Assembly: GCA_016935935.1 (NCBI GenBank)
Contig: JAFGPZ010000199.1
Span: 1 to 8,329, forward strand
DNA length: 8,329 bases
Direction of reading: 5' to 3'
Source: Deltaproteobacteria bacterium
GTDB taxonomy: Bacteria; Desulfobacterota; Syntrophia; Syntrophales; UBA2210
In this document: positions 1 to 6,688 of the stretch, piece by piece
Layout: every line of letters begins with the position of its first letter
Numbering within the stretch: the first letter of the stretch is position 1
Position numbers and translations under genes: made by a program
The notes under the pieces: generated by a model
What the model was told of the DNA's origin: nothing
Databases searched by the model: none
The model's input: only the letters and a program-made list of their open reading frames with translations

Positions 1-34
1 CTCCGACTGTTGAGGAAATTGTTTGTTTTATATT

Positions 35-76
35 CGCTCGCTAACCCCGCCGCAAGCAGCGGGGAATGCGCTCGCT
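35..76. repeat. REP-like GC-rich hairpin flanked by direct repeats
   Basis: The octamer CGCTCGCT occurs at 35-42 and again at 69-76 in the same orientation. Between them is a GC-rich inverted repeat, CCCCGC at 45-50 pairing with GCGGGG at 59-64. Read as minus-strand RNA, the stem extends to about 8 pairs with one G-U and a 4-base loop. No T-tract follows on either strand, so it is not a standard intrinsic terminator. On the minus strand it supplies the last 11 codons and the TAG stop of the PhoU-like reading frame. The structure suggests a dispersed palindromic element of REP type. I see no second copy in this window, so its repetitive nature is inferred. Confidence 0.5.
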
Positions 77-472
77 GTTCAGTTCAAAGGCCCTATGAGA
101 CTGTTTTATGATACTTTCGCAATAGTCTCCCACCTTCTCAAGATCGTTAACACTGTGGAGGATGGCCGGAATCAAATGACGATGCTTGTCGGACAACTCG
201 TGTTTCGTAAGTACAGTCAGGTATTCCGTAATGTTTTTCTGCATTTCATCGACCGACTCTTCGTCGATGGAGATTTCATTTCTCAACTTGTGATTATATG
301 TTCTGGTACACTGCCTGGCCTTTTCAAGCATCTCATTACAGATATCCAGCATGCCGATCAGTTCCTTGGTAACAGCCTTTAGCGCAAGAGAGGGCATCGG
401 CAGAAGATGCTCATCCAGGTAACGGATATTCTTCTTTTCATAATCCTGTCCCGGCAGTATTCTATTCATCAC
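41..472 (-). CDS. PhoU-like C-terminal domain of a Na/Pi cotransporter (gene remnant)
   Basis: This 143-residue frame resembles the cytoplasmic C-terminal part of bacterial Na+/phosphate cotransporters (NptA/PNaS family). It has the linker RYLDEHLLPMPSLAL (residues 18-31) that follows the membrane domain. A PhoU-like helical domain comes next, with SVDEMQKNITEYL (73-85) and a VNDLEKVGDYCESI motif (108-121). PhoU helices normally bind metal and act in phosphate control. The frame begins with GTG at 472 or ATG at 469, and no membrane segments are in frame. Just upstream, in another frame, lies the end of the transporter membrane domain, so this looks like the tail of a frameshifted gene. The last 11 residues (SERIPRCLRRG) come from a hairpin repeat and are unlike PhoU, which indicates C-terminal truncation as well. 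A functional stand-alone PhoU-like protein is possible but less likely. No clear ribosome binding site is visible. Confidence 0.7.
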   Translation of the reverse strand: MMNRILPGQDYEKKNIRYLDEHLLPMPSLALKAVTKELIGMLDICNEMLEKARQCTRTYNHKLRNEISIDEESVDEMQKNITEYLTVLTKHELSDKHRHLIPAILHSVNDLEKVGDYCESIIKQSHRAFELNSERIPRCLRRG

Positions 473-611
473 AGAAACCTAAGAAGGGCAGCATCGGCAG
501 GAAAAGTAAGGTATTAAAGAGGTTGAATATGGTGTGCGTATTGGCGACCTGCCTGGCAATGTCATCTGTAGTTAAATGAGTTTTGGGAAACGCCCTGGCC
601 TGGCTGCTCGG
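462..611 (-). pseudogene. Membrane-domain fragment of the same Na/Pi cotransporter, out of frame
   Basis: Translating the minus strand from the stop codon at 612-614 down to the TAG at 462-464 gives about 49 residues. They include DDIARQVANTHTIFNLFN followed by TLLFLPMLPFLGF. The segment ARQVANTHTIFNLFNT and the hydrophobic stretch after it match the last transmembrane region of PNaS-type transporters, which have an 'AHTLFN'-like motif followed by a hydrophobic helix. In intact proteins this joins directly to the RYLDE linker, which here lies in the neighbouring frame from 472 onward. The order and spacing are right for one ancestral gene broken by a small indel near 470-500. Everything upstream of about 611, i.e. 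most of the membrane domain, is absent, and the acyl-CoA synthetase gene ends at 635. This is therefore a 5'-deleted, frameshifted relic. Confidence 0.7.
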
Positions 612-634
612 CTAAACATTTAAATATTGTTCAT

Positions 635-2353
635 TCAGTATTCTTCGAACTGTCCTGCGGCTCTAAGTCGTTCCAACTCTTCCTGTTCAAGTTCTTTGTA
701 GGCTATCTTCCCCACCAGGGTCGTTGGAAGTATGTCGCGGAATTCTATCTCTCGTGGGCAGCTCCATTTGATGAGGGACTTCATGCAATGATCGATGAGG
801 ATCTTTTCCATATCCTTCTTCGTCTTCTCGTTATCTTTCAGAATTACAAAGGCCTTGACACGTTCCACCTGAGCCTTGTCGGGCACTCCGATTACGCATG
901 CCGCCTTTACCGCAGGATGTCTACAGAGGACCGATTCCACCTGTGTCGGATACACGTTCATTCCCGATGATTTTATCATCCTCTTCAAACGGAGCTTGAA
1001 ATAGAAAAAGCCGTCATTATCCATGCTGGCGATATCACCTGTATGAAGCCATACCCTGCCGTCGGAATGTTCCTTCAGTGTGTTGGCCGTTTCCTCCGGC
1101 TGATCGAGATAGCCCATCATAACGGCCGGCCCATTGATACATAATTCACCATCATCGCCGACGGGGGCCTCTTCTTTAGTGTCTTGCTTCACCACCTTTG
1201 CCATCATATCGCAGAGGGGAATACCCATACTCCCTTCGCGATAGTCATTAAGCGGCATGGCCATAATAGCGGTCACGGCCTCGGTAAGACCGTATCCCTC
1301 TAGGAGTTTCACATTCCCTCCCTGTCTGCGCACAATCTCCTCAAATTTTTCCTTCACTGAAAAAGGCAAGGTATCGGCACCGGAAAATGTTGCCTTAAGG
1401 CAGCCCAGATCCGCACTCTGAAAATCTCTATTATTGCTCAGGGCCTCGTAAAGCGTCGGCACACCCACAATAAAGTTCGGTTTTTTCATCTTCACCAGTT
1501 TCGCCACTGTCGCGGGAGTAAAGGTGGGAACCAGTATACTCCTGGCACCCCCCATAAAAACAGCATTCACGCATACACCCAGACCGAATCCATGGAAGAT
1601 GGGGAGTATGGCAAGCATGGAATCACCGCCACCCAGTTTGGCCCATTCGGCAACCTGCATTCCCTCACTGATGAAGTTCATGTTGGAAAGCATAATCCCC
1701 TTTGGAACACCTGTTGTCCCACCGCTGTAGAGTATGACTGCCAGATCGTCGGTATCTATATCGGCCGCGGGCACGGCGCGATAGTCGCCCGCCATCAGTT
1801 CCTTCCACCATTTTACCCTCGGGTCGGCGGGGACTTTAGGAATCTTCCTGCCTCTGGTTACATAAAAACCGAATCTCTTCAACGGTGACAAGTAATCGGC
1901 GATTTTTGTCAGAATCAGTGTATGTGTCATCGTTTTATCGAGGATTTCATTGAATTTTCCGTAAAATGCGTCAAGGGTAAGAACAAAGGTACTCTTGCTC
2001 AGAGTCAGATAAAATTGAATCTCGCTGGGAGTGGACAGAGGATGAATCATACTGGCCACCGCTCCCAGCTTGTTGGCAGCATAGAAACAAATAATACCCT
2101 GGGGAGAAGTGGGCATGGAAATGGTTATCCTATCCCCCTTCTTAAGACCTAAATGTGAAAGTATTGCGGAAAATCTGTTTATCTCTTCGGCAAAGCAGCG
2201 GTATGTTGCCGTTGTACCCATAAAGTCATAGGCAATAGAATCGGGGTTCCTTTCTACAGACAACATAAGCGCTTCAAAAATGCTAACATGAGGATATTGA
2301 ATAGATTCGGGGACACTCTTGTAGAACTTCAGCCATGGTTTTGTTTCGTACAT
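635..2353 (-). CDS. AMP-forming acyl-CoA synthetase (class I adenylate-forming enzyme)
   Basis: This 572-residue protein should activate a carboxylic acid with ATP to an acyl-adenylate and then form the CoA thioester. The family signatures appear in order: the phosphate loop YSGGTTGVPKG (about residues 209-219), GYGLTEA (353-359), HTGD (437-440), the hinge region around KRMIKSSGMNVYP (about 457-469), and the C-terminal catalytic lysine in LVGKIAYKE (K549). Its length is normal for FadD-like ligases. The overall look is medium/long-chain or aryl acyl-CoA ligase, and the substrate cannot be read from the sequence. I chose the ATG at 2353 because AAGGAG lies 7 bases upstream. The frame also runs back to a TTG at 2407, giving a lysine-rich extension with no homology-like character. 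The gene is divergent from the dehydratase operon and shares its 129-bp control region, which suggests that it supplies that pathway's CoA thioester (inference). Confidence 0.9.
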   Translation of the reverse strand: MYETKPWLKFYKSVPESIQYPHVSIFEALMLSVERNPDSIAYDFMGTTATYRCFAEEINRFSAILSHLGLKKGDRITISMPTSPQGIICFYAANKLGAVASMIHPLSTPSEIQFYLTLSKSTFVLTLDAFYGKFNEILDKTMTHTLILTKIADYLSPLKRFGFYVTRGRKIPKVPADPRVKWWKELMAGDYRAVPAADIDTDDLAVILYSGGTTGVPKGIMLSNMNFISEGMQVAEWAKLGGGDSMLAILPIFHGFGLGVCVNAVFMGGARSILVPTFTPATVAKLVKMKKPNFIVGVPTLYEALSNNRDFQSADLGCLKATFSGADTLPFSVKEKFEEIVRRQGGNVKLLEGYGLTEAVTAIMAMPLNDYREGSMGIPLCDMMAKVVKQDTKEEAPVGDDGELCINGPAVMMGYLDQPEETANTLKEHSDGRVWLHTGDIASMDNDGFFYFKLRLKRMIKSSGMNVYPTQVESVLCRHPAVKAACVIGVPDKAQVERVKAFVILKDNEKTKKDMEKILIDHCMKSLIKWSCPREIEFRDILPTTLVGKIAYKELEQEELERLRAAGQFEEY

Positions 2354-2356
2354 GAT

Positions 2357-2377
2357 GCAACTCCTTTTTGGAGCTGC
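2357..2377. promoter_or_regulatory. Hairpin covering the ligase ribosome binding site
   Basis: The arms 2357-2364 and 2370-2377 form an 8-bp stem (one G-U on the minus-strand RNA) around a 5-base loop. On the minus strand the 3' arm and part of the loop contain the AAGGAG ribosome binding site of the acyl-CoA synthetase, which begins at 2353, so folding would hide it. On the plus strand the same hairpin is followed by the T-rich run TATTTTCTTTTTTTTC (2378-2393) and so resembles an intrinsic terminator. There it could block antisense transcripts leaving the ligase gene from entering the operon. The structure is seen directly; either role is inference. Confidence 0.4.
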
Positions 2378-2393
2378 TATTTTCTTTTTTTTC

Positions 2394-2422
2394 GTTGAAA
2401 AAGTCAACAGTTAAATGATAAG
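2394..2422 (+). promoter_or_regulatory. Candidate promoter of the dehydratase operon with overlapping inverted repeat
   Basis: TTGAAA at 2395-2400, a 16-base spacer and GATAAG at 2417-2422 form a moderate sigma70-like promoter. It would start transcription about 54 bases before the ATG at 2483. The inverted repeat GTTGA-AAAAG-TCAAC (2394-2398/2404-2408) overlaps the -35 box and could be a small operator. On the opposite strand TTGACA (2461-2466) with a weak TATCGA (2438-2443) at 17-base spacing is a possible, poorer promoter for the ligase. These are pattern matches only, and the operator idea is weak. Confidence 0.3.
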
Positions 2423-2482
2423 AATTACAGGGGTTTTTCGATACCGTTATTCTAAAGGAGTGTCAAGCACAGAGGTATCTTT

Positions 2483-3592
2483 ATGGAAGAACTAAACATA
2501 CTGTACAAGATTTCCGAGAATCCCGCAGAATACCTCAGGAAATCAAAGGATGAAAAAATTCTCGGTTACTTCTGTTCCTATACGCCGGAAGAAATCGTAC
2601 TGGCGGCTGATGTTCATCCCGCAAGGCTCTTCGGCACAAGGGAAGACATATCTCTGGCTGATGCCCATCTCCAGTCCTACTCCTGCTCGCTGGTGCGTGG
2701 AGCAATGGAAGACGTCCTGAGGGGGAATATCGATTTTATCGATGGGGCGATCTTCCCCCACACCTGTGATTCCATCCAGCGCCTGTCTGACCTGTGGCGT
2801 ATCAACACGAACTTCCCTTTTTTCGCTGACGTGGTCCTCCCGGTCAAAATGGACAGGAAGAGCTCCCAGCAGTATATGGTGGATGTCTTGAACAAATTCA
2901 AGGGCGCTCTGGAGACATGGCTGGAGAGAAAAATAACGGAAGACGATCTGAAAAAAAGCATCGACACATATAATGGCATACGCACCCTTCTTGGAAAACT
3001 TTACAAAATCAGGTCGAACAAACCCAATGTCATCAGTGACAGGGACCTTTTTGACATTGTCAGGGCATCCATGGTTATGAAACGGCGTGATCTTCTAAAG
3101 ATGCTTTCAAAGATATTAAAAGCGGCACAAGAAAAAGATGGGGCCACGAGGGTAGAGAATAAAAAGAGGCTCATTCTCACCGGAAGCATCTGCAATCACC
3201 CTGATATCTTCGGGATCATTGAAGATGCCGGAGGAACCGTAGTGGGCGACGACCTCTGCACCGGTGCGCGTTACCTTGAGGGAATCATAGACATGGATGT
3301 AGAGCCCATCGAGGCAATAGCGAAACGATACATGGAACGTACCATTTGCCCCGCCAAGCACCTGTCCCTCACTGCCAGGGCCGATCATATAATCAGTTTG
3401 GTGCGGGAAACAAGGGCTGACGGAGTTATTTTCCTTTTCCTCAAATTCTGTGATCCCCACAATTTCGACTACCCCTTTATAGAAGAAGCACTGGATCGTG
3501 AAGATATAGCCAACACTCTCATCGAGATTGAGGCACAACTCCCGGAAGGCCAGATAAGGACGCGACTGGAGACCTTCATGGATACGCTGTAA
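2483..3592 (+). CDS. 2-hydroxyacyl-CoA dehydratase / benzoyl-CoA reductase subunit, BcrB/HgdB-like
   Basis: This 369-residue protein belongs to the HgdB/BcrB-type family (2-hydroxyglutaryl-CoA dehydratase D-component). These subunits carry a [4Fe-4S] cluster and, paired with a sister subunit, perform ketyl-radical chemistry on CoA thioesters in the cytoplasm. Family landmarks are GYFCSYTPEEI (28-38), SYSCSLVRGAMED (65-77), FPHTCDS (91-97), GDDLCTGARYLEG (255-267) and KFCDPHNFDYP (321-331). C68, C95 and C323 are the most likely cluster ligands by their motif context; C31, C237, C259 and C289 are additional cysteines. The length matches the shorter dehydratase-type subunit. AGAGG lies 7 bases before the ATG. 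It is the first gene of a four-gene plus-strand operon, 33 bp before its partner. Dehydratase and reductase functions cannot be separated by sequence reading alone; the single activator downstream favours dehydratase. Confidence 0.87.
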   Translation: MEELNILYKISENPAEYLRKSKDEKILGYFCSYTPEEIVLAADVHPARLFGTREDISLADAHLQSYSCSLVRGAMEDVLRGNIDFIDGAIFPHTCDSIQRLSDLWRINTNFPFFADVVLPVKMDRKSSQQYMVDVLNKFKGALETWLERKITEDDLKKSIDTYNGIRTLLGKLYKIRSNKPNVISDRDLFDIVRASMVMKRRDLLKMLSKILKAAQEKDGATRVENKKRLILTGSICNHPDIFGIIEDAGGTVVGDDLCTGARYLEGIIDMDVEPIEAIAKRYMERTICPAKHLSLTARADHIISLVRETRADGVIFLFLKFCDPHNFDYPFIEEALDREDIANTLIEIEAQLPEGQIRTRLETFMDTL

Positions 3593-3625
3593 AAAAGGCC
3601 GACATGCGTCAAAAGGAATCTATAA

Positions 3626-4891
3626 ATGAAAAACTTTATAAGAGATTTATCCATCGCCTCTCTTGTCATAATCAGGAAAATTATCCTGCGGTTTAAAAAG
3701 AACAAGCGGATGAAGGACATAATGACCACCTACTACATGGAGGCCAAGACGACCCGCATCACGGGTAAAAAGGTGGCATGGATCACCAGTGGCGGGCCTG
3801 TGGAACCCCTGATCGCCATGGACATCGTTCCCGTTTACCCTGAGAACCATGGCGCCATGATCGGCGCATCCAAGATGGGAATAGACCTCTGCGAGAAAGC
3901 CGAAGCCATGGGATACAGCAGAGACCTCTGCTCCTATGCCCGTTCGGATATATTTTGCTCCACAGTAAATGGGGGACCCATCGGCGGTCTACCCAAACCG
4001 GACATGCTAATCTGCTGCAACAACATATGCGGCACCGTCATGAAATGGTACGAGGTACAGGCACGATATTACAAAGTCCCCCTCTTCATACTGGACACAC
4101 CATTCTGCCACACTGGCTATTCGGAAGAGGTAAAGCGATATGTCCGCCGGCAGCTCGATGAATATGTCGAATTTCTGGAGACAGTTTGCAAGAAACGATT
4201 CGATCACGACAAGCTTCAGGAGGTGGGAAAACTCTCCCTTGAGGGTCAGAAATTATGGCAGCAGGTTCTCGATACGGCCTGCCACAGCCCGTCGCCCATG
4301 ACCGCCTTCGACGCCTTCTTTCACCTTGCCCTCATCGTGACACTGCGGGGAACCCAGACGGCCGTCGATTATTATAAATCGCTCCTGGCCAAGATGAATG
4401 GTTACATAGAAAAGGGAATCGGCGCCGTTCCCAACGAACGATACCGACTTCTCTGGGACAACCTTCCTATATGGTATCGGCTCAGGTGGCTTTCGAATAA
4501 ATTTGCCGAACACGATGCCTGCCTCGTGGCCGATACCTACACGACGGCTTGGTGCGGCTCCATGAAATATATAGATGAGAACAACTTCTTCGATTCCATG
4601 GCCGAAAGCTACACACGCATATATCTCAATATCGGCGTAGATGAAATGGCCCTAAGCGTTATCGAAATGATCGACAAGTACAGAGTGGACGGCTTAGTCA
4701 TGCACTCAAACCGGAGCTGCAAACCCTATTCGCTGGGACAGTACGACATCCGGCGGATTGTCCAGGAGAAAAGGGGAATACCCTGTCTGATGATCGAGGC
4801 GGATATGGTGGATGAACGAAACTTTTCGGAGAGTCAGGTTGCCACACGGATAGACTCATTTATGGAGGTCATTAAAGAGACAAAAGGATAA
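3626..4891 (+). CDS. 2-hydroxyacyl-CoA dehydratase / benzoyl-CoA reductase subunit, BcrC/HgdA-like
   Basis: This 421-residue partner subunit of the same superfamily is expected to hold a second [4Fe-4S] cluster and form a heterodimer with the product of the preceding gene. Landmarks are the N-terminal KVAWITSGGPVEPLIAMD (49-66), the DLCSYARSD block (100-108), LPKPDMLICCNNICGTVMKW (122-141), FILDTPF (154-160) and, near the C-terminus, HSNRSCKPYSLGQ (360-372). C102, C135 and C365 are the best cluster-ligand candidates; C130 and C131 lie beside C135. The first 30 or so residues are basic and partly hydrophobic, outside the conserved core. The ATG at 3626 is supported by AAGGA about 8 bases upstream. 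GGAGG for the next gene follows its stop immediately. The two subunits differ strongly from each other, as expected for a heterodimer. Confidence 0.87.
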   Translation: MKNFIRDLSIASLVIIRKIILRFKKNKRMKDIMTTYYMEAKTTRITGKKVAWITSGGPVEPLIAMDIVPVYPENHGAMIGASKMGIDLCEKAEAMGYSRDLCSYARSDIFCSTVNGGPIGGLPKPDMLICCNNICGTVMKWYEVQARYYKVPLFILDTPFCHTGYSEEVKRYVRRQLDEYVEFLETVCKKRFDHDKLQEVGKLSLEGQKLWQQVLDTACHSPSPMTAFDAFFHLALIVTLRGTQTAVDYYKSLLAKMNGYIEKGIGAVPNERYRLLWDNLPIWYRLRWLSNKFAEHDACLVADTYTTAWCGSMKYIDENNFFDSMAESYTRIYLNIGVDEMALSVIEMIDKYRVDGLVMHSNRSCKPYSLGQYDIRRIVQEKRGIPCLMIEADMVDERNFSESQVATRIDSFMEVIKETKG

Positions 4892-4903
4892 GGAGGATCA
4901 CAA

Positions 4904-5671
4904 ATGGGAATAATCTCTTACAATCTGAAGGATAAGGTCGCCGTTGTCACAGGAGGATCGAGGGGTATCGGACTTGAAATAGCAAAGAGGCTGCTCGAAG
5001 AGGGGGCGCAGGTGGCCATATGCGGCAGAAAAGAGGAGGGTCTCTCAAAAGCCTCAGAAAAACTGGAGGGTGGAGACAATCTCATAGCCATCCAGACCCA
5101 CGTTGCAAAGGAAGCCGATGTGGATAAACTCTTCAAGGGGGTAGTTGAAAAATTCGGAAGTATCGATATCCTCATCAATAATGTAGGTATGAATATAATG
5201 GTTCCCTCCGTGGCCGACGCGGCGCTCGGCCTGTGGCAGAAGATCATCGACACCAATCTGAACGGCACATTCCTATGCTCACGCAGTGCGGCGGAAATCA
5301 TGAAAACTTCAGGCGGCGGGTCCATCGTCAATATTTCTTCCATATCGGGGAGAAGAGCTTCGCCCACCATGGGTATCTACGGAATAGCCAAGGCGGGCGT
5401 GGAAATGTTTACCAAGGTTCTGGCAGCAGAGCTCTCAACCTTCAAGATCAGAGTAAACGCCGTCGCCCCCGGCATGGTAAGAACAGACTTCAGCAAACCC
5501 CTCTGGTCTAATCCAACCATCCATGAAGAAATAGTCAAGGGCATACCGATGGGCAGAATAGCGGAATGTATCGAGGTAGTTCATCCCACACTTTTCCTCG
5601 CGTCGGATGCAGCCAGTTATATAACGGGACAGACCATCGTCGTTGACGGCGGCTCCACAACGAGCAGATAA
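4904..5671 (+). CDS. Short-chain dehydrogenase/reductase (SDR)
   Basis: This 255-residue classical SDR is expected to be a soluble NAD(P)-dependent oxidoreductase. It has the nucleotide-binding motif TGGSRGIG (16-23), NNVG (92-95), a catalytic Ser at about S146 in NISSISG, the Y159xxxK163 pair in YGIAK, and a C-terminal GQTIVVDGG (242-250). The form is closest to 3-oxoacyl-ACP/CoA reductase-like SDRs, but SDR sequence poorly predicts substrate. GGAGG sits 7 bases before the ATG, and the gap from the preceding gene is 12 bp, so it is co-transcribed with the dehydratase subunits. By context it could reduce a keto acid or ketoacyl-CoA to the hydroxy intermediate used by the dehydratase, the role FldH plays in aryl-lactate fermentation, or act on a downstream beta-oxidation-like intermediate. 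Both roles are inference. Confidence 0.88.
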   Translation: MGIISYNLKDKVAVVTGGSRGIGLEIAKRLLEEGAQVAICGRKEEGLSKASEKLEGGDNLIAIQTHVAKEADVDKLFKGVVEKFGSIDILINNVGMNIMVPSVADAALGLWQKIIDTNLNGTFLCSRSAAEIMKTSGGGSIVNISSISGRRASPTMGIYGIAKAGVEMFTKVLAAELSTFKIRVNAVAPGMVRTDFSKPLWSNPTIHEEIVKGIPMGRIAECIEVVHPTLFLASDAASYITGQTIVVDGGSTTSR

Positions 5672-5675
5672 AACT

Positions 5676-6449
5676 ATGAAAACTGCGGGTATAGATATCG
5701 GATCGATCACGACAAAGGCGGCCATAGTTGCCGACGGGAAGGTCCTCGGCACGAGGATCGGCTTTACAGGCTACAAGACTGGGCTGGCTGGGGAGAGGAT
5801 ATTCAGGGAACTCTTGGCGGAACTGAACCTCGCAGAATCAGGCATCGACAGGATAATTTCGACAGGTTACGGCAGAAAGAGCGTACCCTTTGCAACGAAG
5901 GTGGTGAGCGAGATAATCTGCCACGGCGCTGGCGCACACTTTCTCAATCCCGGCGTGCGCACCGTCATAGACGTGGGGGGACAGGACAGCAAGTCCCTTT
6001 CCATCGACACGGCAGGCAAAGTAAGAGACTTCGAAATGAACGATAAATGCGCCGCCGGAACGGGCAGATTCCTTGAGGTCATGGCACGGGCGCTTGAGGT
6101 GGATATTGCGGATTTAGGGAGACTATCTCTTCAGGCCGACAACCCCGCAAGGATAAGCAGCATCTGCACCGTCTTCGCAGAATCGGAGGTTATCTCACTC
6201 ATATCTAAGGGGGAAAAGAGAAAAAACATCATTGCCGGCATACACGAATCTGTGGCGTCGAGAATCTCCACCCTGGCGAGACGGGTTGGAATAACAGAAC
6301 CTGTCATGATGACAGGCGGCGTGGCACAAAACATCGGCGTCGTCAGAGCCTTGGAAAAGCAGCTCGGTCTATCCCTCACAGTCAAGGACACGGCTCAGGT
6401 CAACGGCGCCATTGGCGCGGCAGTAATGGCAACGAAGATAACCTTGTAA
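5676..6449 (+). CDS. ATP-dependent activator (archerase) of the dehydratase/reductase, HgdC/BcrA-like
   Basis: This 257-residue ASKHA-fold ATPase is of the kind that passes single low-potential electrons to 2-hydroxyacyl-CoA dehydratases with ATP hydrolysis. It shows DIGSITTKAAIV (7-18, phosphate loop 1), GYGRKS (64-69), DVGGQDSK (99-106, phosphate loop 2), MNDKCAAGTGRFLEVMA (121-137), SSICTVFAESEV (161-172) and MTGGVAQNIG (212-221, adenosine site). C125 and C164 correspond in position to the two cysteines per monomer that bind the [4Fe-4S] cluster between subunits in the known homodimeric activators. The ATG at 5676 is chosen because it gives the usual N-terminus. A TTG at 5643 in the same frame would overlap the SDR gene. 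Only 4 bp separate it from the SDR stop and its ribosome binding site is weak, which suggests translational coupling. It is a lone activator; no BcrA/BcrD-type second copy is adjacent. Confidence 0.92.
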   Translation: MKTAGIDIGSITTKAAIVADGKVLGTRIGFTGYKTGLAGERIFRELLAELNLAESGIDRIISTGYGRKSVPFATKVVSEIICHGAGAHFLNPGVRTVIDVGGQDSKSLSIDTAGKVRDFEMNDKCAAGTGRFLEVMARALEVDIADLGRLSLQADNPARISSICTVFAESEVISLISKGEKRKNIIAGIHESVASRISTLARRVGITEPVMMTGGVAQNIGVVRALEKQLGLSLTVKDTAQVNGAIGAAVMATKITL

Positions 6450-6496
6450 AACGATTCCAATGCCACTTATGCGAACCTGCAACTCAATAAAATTCC

Positions 6497-6524
6497 TTGA
6501 CATTTACTGAAACAAGAGTATCAT
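6497..6524 (+). promoter_or_regulatory. Sigma70-like promoter upstream of the FRG-domain gene
   Basis: A perfect TTGACA (6497-6502) is followed after 16 bases by TATCAT (6519-6524), one mismatch from the -10 consensus. Transcription would begin near 6531, giving a leader of roughly 160 bases before the FRG-domain reading frame. No clear intrinsic terminator separates it from the upstream operon. The short hairpin AAGC...GCTT followed by GTTTTAAC near 6554-6575 is weak. This is the best promoter match in the window. Confidence 0.5.
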
Positions 6525-6688
6525 TGCCCCCATATTAATCGAATCGTTCATAAAGCAGCTCAGCTTGTTTTAACGAAAAGGGAAAGTAATTGTGGACTTA
6601 TTATATAAAACACCCCTTTTCAAATTCATTGGACGATATTTGCTGCTTCTTTGTTGTCGATGGTATTTATTTCTGAAGGGAGTCGGAC

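Noticed and set aside
23..382. Plus-strand 119-codon frame opposite the PhoU-like frame
   Set aside because: It is antisense to a recognisable PhoU-like domain and has no motif or ribosome binding site.
2354..2407. N-terminal extension of the ligase from a TTG at 2407
   Set aside because: It starts at TTG without a good ribosome binding site and adds a lysine-rich stretch unlike the family. The ATG at 2353 has AAGGAG at the right distance.
5643..5675. TTG start for the activator overlapping the SDR gene
   Set aside because: The ATG at 5676 gives the standard activator N-terminus (MKTAGIDIGS), and the extension is simply the SDR 3' end read in another frame.
6450..6548. 8-bp inverted repeat AACGATTC (6450-6457) / GAATCGTT (6541-6548) as ends of a small mobile element
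   Set aside because: The arms are short and 83 bp apart with no target duplication seen. Chance occurrence is a sufficient explanation.
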